From Chloroflexota bacterium (lineage in GTDB: Bacteria > Chloroflexota > Anaerolineae > Anaerolineales > VGOW01): DNA of 7,590 nt. Positions within the stretch are counted from its first letter, which is position 1; each line of letters begins with the position of its first letter. Of the stretch, positions 4,696-7,590 are shown one piece after another. Location of the stretch: positions 1 through 7,590 of the forward strand of contig JACRLA010000343.1 of NCBI GenBank assembly GCA_016215145.1, given 5' to 3'. Made by a program: the position numbers and the translations under genes. The notes beneath the pieces are model-generated. The model had not been told where the DNA came from and ran no database searches. It saw nothing but the letters and a program-made list of their open reading frames with translations.

Positions 4696-6825
4696 ATGAT
4701 CGAGTCGGGACCACGAGTATCATTTCGTGAATCTGCGGCTCGCGCTTGGCAGATCGTCGTGCCGTTAACGATCAACGGGTTGATCGTCGCCGCCGCCACA
4801 CTGGTCTTGGTTCTCCCACTTGGGTCGTCGCCCGACATGCTCGCCTTGAGAGCAGGCGACGTTGCCCCGGCAGACATCACCGCCCCACACTCCATCACCT
4901 ACATCTCAAAAATTCAAACCGACGCCGCGCGCGCCGTGGCAATCGCCAACACTTCGGAAGTATTCGATCCGCCCGACAGCCGCATCACCCGGCAACAGAT
5001 CGCCCGCGCCCGCCAAACGTTAGACTACATCTCCTCGGTGCGCGCCGATGAATTCGCCAAACCCCAACAGAAGATTAACGATCTCGCCGCCCTTGCCGAC
5101 GCCGCCGTCTCGCCCGTGATAGCCAACGCCTTAATCACCTTAAGCGACTCGGAGTGGACGGCGGTGCAAAATGAAACTGCTTCGGTCATCGAGCGCGCCC
5201 TCAGTTCGCAAATTCGCACAGATCGAATCCAAGAAACAAAGAATCGCCTCCCAGCGCTGGTCAGCATCAACCTCACCGAATCGCAAGCCGAAGTGGTGAC
5301 AGCACTCGCCACCGCTTACATCGTCCCCAACTCGCTCGTCAATCAAGCGGCGACCAAAGCCGCGCGCGATACGGCGCGCGACGCGGTGACGCCCATCTCG
5401 CAATCGTTCGTCAAAGAGCAGATCATAGTCAATCGTGGGCGCATCATCACCGAAGCAGATGTGGAAGCGCTCAACGCCTTCAATCTGCTGCGCCCCGAAC
5501 AACGCTGGCAAACGGTAGCCAGTAACCTGCTGGCTATGCTGATCTCCGCCGCGCTCTTCGGCGTGTATATGATTCGATTCAACGCCGCTTACTTTACTTC
5601 GGCGCGATTGATGATCTACTTTGGTTCGATGTTTATTTTGTTTCTGCTCGCCGCGCGATTCATGGTGCCGGGTCGCACGGTGCTGCCGTTTCTGTTTCCT
5701 TCAGCCGCCTTCGCCATGCTCGTCGCCGTCGCCTTCGGAACGAATGTTGCCGTGATCACTTCGGTGATCATGGCAGCGTTGGTCGGCGTGTTAGCCAATG
5801 GGCGGCTCGATGTGACGATCTATGTAGCAATGGGCGGCATCGTGGCGGCGTTGATGTTAGGGAAAGCAGAAAGGTTGAACGCGTTCTTTTGGGCGGGGCT
5901 GGCGGCAGCCGCCGCGAACTCCGGCATCATCTTAGTCTTTCGCTTGGTCGATCAAAACAGTGACGCCTTCGGCATCGCCACCCTGCTCGCCGCGAGTCTG
6001 ATCAACGGCGCGATCTCCGCCTCGGCAACACTCGGTATATTCTTCTTGCTAGGCAACATCTTCGACATCACCACCTCATTGCAACTCATCGAGCTGGCGC
6101 GACCCAATCACCCCCTATTGCAATTCATGTTGCGTCAAGCACCCGGCACGTATCAACACAGTTTGCAAGTGGCGAACCTTGCCGAGCAAGCGGCGGAACG
6201 CATCGGCGCCAACACCACGTTGGTGCGAGTCGGCGCGTTGTTCCACGACGTGGGCAAGTCGGCTTATCCTGAATACTTCATAGAGAATCAAATTACTAAA
6301 GAGAATCCGCACGACGCTTTTCCACCCGATGTGAGCGCCGAGCATATCATCAATCATGTTCGCGATGGATTGAAGATGGCGGCGAAACACCGTTTGCCGT
6401 CCGTCATTCGCGCCTGCATCGCCGAGCATCACGGCGACAGCATTACTTATTTTCAATATCAACGCGCTCTCAAAATGGCGAACGGCGACGAAACAAAAGT
6501 GGCGAAAGAAAAATTCCGCTACCCGGGACCCAAACCGCGCAGCAAAGAAACCGCCCTGCTCATGCTCGCCGACGGCTGCGAAGCAAAGTCGCGCTCCGAT
6601 CTGCCGCGCAACGTGGAAGACATCGAGAAGATCGTCAAGTTCGTTTTTGATTTGCGTCTAGCCACCGGACAACTCGACGAATGCAACATCACGCTGCACG
6701 AACTTCACTTGGCACAAATCTCATTTGTCGAAACGCTCAAAGGATTCTTCCACGCGCGGTTAAAATATCCCGAAGAGATCATGCCGCCGCAAGTGAAAGA
6801 GGGAGAAGCGGCGGGGAGCAGATAG
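4696..6825 (+). CDS. pgpH: Seven-TM HD-family phosphohydrolase (YqfF/PgpH type), probable c-di-AMP phosphodiesterase
   Basis: The 709-residue product has the full YqfF/PgpH architecture. There is one N-terminal transmembrane segment (about 20-42) and an extracytoplasmic 7TMR-HDED domain (about 43-270, with GDVAPADITAPHSI and a helical, A/R-rich region). A cluster of hydrophobic segments forms the 7TM region (about 271-460), and the C-terminal cytoplasmic HD domain spans about 480-645. Metal and catalytic residues are visible: His488 (TYQHSLQVANL), His517-Asp518 (LFHDVGK), His550 or His554 (EHIINHVRDG), His578/His579 (AEHHGDS) and Asp626 (LMLADGCEA). Family-typical IENQ, NPHD and FRYPGPKP are present. 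In Listeria PgpH this domain hydrolyses c-di-AMP to pApA; the same activity here is inferred. The start encodes a normal N-terminus but lacks a Shine-Dalgarno sequence and follows a terminator-like stem. The last codons (Ser, Arg, stop) coincide with a repeat unit. YbeY follows, as in Bacillus. Confidence 0.95.
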   Translation: MIESGPRVSFRESAARAWQIVVPLTINGLIVAAATLVLVLPLGSSPDMLALRAGDVAPADITAPHSITYISKIQTDAARAVAIANTSEVFDPPDSRITRQQIARARQTLDYISSVRADEFAKPQQKINDLAALADAAVSPVIANALITLSDSEWTAVQNETASVIERALSSQIRTDRIQETKNRLPALVSINLTESQAEVVTALATAYIVPNSLVNQAATKAARDTARDAVTPISQSFVKEQIIVNRGRIITEADVEALNAFNLLRPEQRWQTVASNLLAMLISAALFGVYMIRFNAAYFTSARLMIYFGSMFILFLLAARFMVPGRTVLPFLFPSAAFAMLVAVAFGTNVAVITSVIMAALVGVLANGRLDVTIYVAMGGIVAALMLGKAERLNAFFWAGLAAAAANSGIILVFRLVDQNSDAFGIATLLAASLINGAISASATLGIFFLLGNIFDITTSLQLIELARPNHPLLQFMLRQAPGTYQHSLQVANLAEQAAERIGANTTLVRVGALFHDVGKSAYPEYFIENQITKENPHDAFPPDVSAEHIINHVRDGLKMAAKHRLPSVIRACIAEHHGDSITYFQYQRALKMANGDETKVAKEKFRYPGPKPRSKETALLMLADGCEAKSRSDLPRNVEDIEKIVKFVFDLRLATGQLDECNITLHELHLAQISFVETLKGFFHARLKYPEEIMPPQVKEGEAAGSR

Positions 6826-6880
6826 CGAATGGCGTATTGCGTGATACGTGATGCGTGAAACGTATTTCGTGTTGCGTAAT
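6817..6880. repeat. Heptanucleotide units after the HD hydrolase, with a switch to reverse orientation
   Basis: Forward units AGCAGAT, AGCGAAT, GGCGTAT occupy 6817-6837. From about 6838 the units appear in reverse orientation (TGCGTGA, TACGTGA, TGCGTGA and weaker copies). TGATACGTGATGCGTGA (6842-6858) is the exact reverse complement of the 17-mer found in the arrays at 2811 and 4030. The TAG stop codon (6823-6825) lies inside the first two units, so this array provides the end of the upstream reading frame. Confidence 0.8.
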
Positions 6881-6900
6881 CCAATAGACTTCAAGAGAAA

Positions 6901-6967
6901 ACCGCAAAGACGCAAAGGGCGCAAAGTTTTTTATAGTTTTCCTTCGCGTTCTTCGCGCCTTCGCGGT
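6901..6967. repeat. 26-bp imperfect inverted repeat of CGCAAAG units
   Basis: Three CGCAAAG copies (6903, 6911, 6920; spacing 8 then 9) face three CTTCGCG copies (6942, 6951, 6959). The arms 6901-6926 and 6942-6967 align over 26 positions without a bulge: 20 Watson-Crick pairs, two G-U and four A-C mismatches in + strand RNA. The four mismatches become G-U pairs in - strand RNA. The 15-nt loop is T-rich. Placing the T-run in the loop rather than after the stem argues against a terminator. It resembles dispersed REP-like palindromes. Confidence 0.8.
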
Positions 6968-6997
6968 GTGTTCTGGTTTTGGCTAAACAGTTATATT

Positions 6998-7492
6998 ATG
7001 CCGCGCAAAAAATCAATTACTAATTACCAATTACCAACTTACAAGATTCACATCCAAATTGCAGAATCTTTTGCGGGCAAAGTCTCGCCCGCGTTTCTGC
7101 GCGCGGCGGCGCGGGCGGCGCTGAAACAGCAAAAAGCAAAAAGTGGATCGCTGAGCATCGTCGTCAGTGGCGATAAAACATTGCATGATCTCAACAAAAA
7201 ATTTCTGGGTCACGACACCGCCACCGACGTGCTCTCCTTTCCTTCCGATGATCCAACTTCGTCCTACTACGGTGACATCGCCATCTCTTATCCCCGCGCC
7301 ATCGAACAAGCTCGGCGCGGTGGTCACGCCGTGAAAGCCGAATTACAACTCCTCACCATTCACGGCGTGCTGCATTTACTCGGACACGATCACTATACCG
7401 CCAGAGAGAAAGCCAAGATGTGGAAAGCGCAATCTGAAATTTTGGTTATACTCAAAGCAACTTCAAACTCCAAAAGAGTAAACTCCAAATAA
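6998..7492 (+). CDS. ybeY: Endoribonuclease YbeY (rRNA maturation factor)
   Basis: The 164-residue product is a zinc-dependent YbeY-family endoribonuclease, involved in 16S rRNA 3' processing and ribosome quality control in bacteria where it has been studied. The zinc motif is HGVLHLLGHDH, giving His122, His126 and His132. The conserved TDVLSFP segment precedes it, followed by YYGDIAIS. In LNKKFLGHD, residue Leu70 sits where E. coli YbeY has the functionally important Arg59. The ATG at 6998 gives a family-typical length; an in-frame ATG at 6848 would add about 50 residues encoded by dispersed repeats and is rejected. Residues 7-15 (ITNYQLPTY) are encoded by AT-rich 7-nt repeat units. No Shine-Dalgarno sequence is visible. 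It follows the YqfF/PgpH homologue, as in the Bacillus yqfF-ybeY-dgkA-cdd-era cluster; era or dgkA would be expected nearby, beyond the window. Confidence 0.93.
   Translation: MPRKKSITNYQLPTYKIHIQIAESFAGKVSPAFLRAAARAALKQQKAKSGSLSIVVSGDKTLHDLNKKFLGHDTATDVLSFPSDDPTSSYYGDIAISYPRAIEQARRGGHAVKAELQLLTIHGVLHLLGHDHYTAREKAKMWKAQSEILVILKATSNSKRVNSK
7014..7041 (+). repeat. AT-rich heptanucleotide units within the ybeY N-terminal coding region
   Basis: CAATTAC, TAATTAC, CAATTAC and CAACTTA follow each other in strict 7-nt phase. The units match those that flank the spacer before livF (CAATTAC at 1992 and 2006; reverse complements at 1888-1908). Here they are in frame with ybeY and contribute to its N-terminus. 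Confidence 0.75.
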
Positions 7493-7590
7493 ACGTGACT
7501 GCTCAGCCACTCCGTCATTGCGAGCGCACTTTGCGAAGCAATCTCGGTCACGTTTGGAGATTGCTTCTCGAAGACTCGCAATGACGCTGA
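7491..7590. repeat. CGTCATTGCGAG-type palindromic dispersed repeat, probably running past the window end
   Basis: CGTCATTGCGAG (7513-7524) is mirrored by CTCGCAATGACG (7575-7586), and GAAGCAATCTC (7535-7545) by GAGATTGCTTC (7557-7567), giving nested palindromic arms. Each arm also has its own ATTGC/GCAAT pair. A further 9-bp pair, AAACGTGAC (7491-7499) with GTCACGTTT (7547-7555), starts inside the ybeY stop codon. Elements with this core are, from memory, widespread as short non-coding repeats in unrelated bacteria. No coding potential is seen. Confidence 0.8.

Noticed and set aside
6901..6967. Intrinsic terminator after the HD hydrolase
   Set aside because: The T-run lies in the loop, not after the stem, and the stem has mismatches; the unit structure fits a dispersed repeat better.
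6848..6997. Longer YbeY starting at ATG 6848
   Set aside because: The added residues would be encoded by the end of the heptamer array and the CGCAAAG inverted repeat, and the protein would exceed the family length. ATG 6998 gives 164 residues.
7393..7581. Small - strand open frame across the ybeY 3' end
   Set aside because: It overlaps ybeY and the palindromic repeat, has no recognisable motif and no supporting start signal.
1..7590. tRNA, rRNA or riboswitch
   Set aside because: I found no cloverleaf-like segment, rRNA-like stretch or known aptamer core by eye. The gaps are short and mostly filled by the repeats described.

Overview
The window looks like a chromosomal segment of an uncultured or little-studied Chloroflexota bacterium, most likely class Anaerolineae. 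This is inferred from the gene types, the order HIT / YqeY / 7TM-HD hydrolase / YbeY, the moderately GC-rich codon use and the repeat-packed gaps between genes. No sequence search was possible. All eight supported genes are on the + strand, and no gap between genes exceeds about 175 bases.

Layout. Bases 1-2808 are part of a branched-chain amino acid type (HAAT) ABC transport locus: a CBS-CBS-ACT regulatory protein cut by the window start, a substrate-binding lipoprotein, and a LivF-type ATPase with a basic C-terminal tail. The permeases (LivH, LivM) and LivG are not here and presumably lie upstream. Bases 2968-3612 encode a small lipoprotein with a predicted concanavalin-A-like beta-sandwich. 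Bases 3687-7492 form a housekeeping block: HinT-type nucleotide hydrolase, YqeY (GatB-like) protein, a PgpH/YqfF-type membrane HD phosphohydrolase (probable c-di-AMP hydrolase), and the rRNA-maturation endonuclease YbeY. YqfF next to YbeY, with YqeY nearby, echoes the Bacillus yqeY...phoH-yqfF-ybeY-dgkA-cdd-era neighbourhood.

The most striking content lies between the genes. Four gaps hold strictly phased arrays of a degenerate 7-nt unit (consensus NNCNNAT, for example CACGCAT, CACGTAT, GGCGTAT) that start at, or overlap, the stop codon of the upstream gene. One is forward only for 16 units, one is mostly forward with a degenerate inverted end, one is a forward/inverted hairpin, and one switches to reverse orientation. 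A second, AT-rich 7-nt family (CAATTAC/TAATTAC) brackets a long hairpin between the binding protein and livF, and also forms part of the YbeY reading frame. Two further palindromic repeat types follow: a 26-bp CGCAAAG inverted repeat, and a CGTCATTGCGAG-type element at the right edge. Six of the seven complete genes lack a visible Shine-Dalgarno sequence, and yqeY has a TATAAT box 7 nt before its ATG, which suggests leaderless transcription. Only the binding-protein gene has a strong ribosome binding site.
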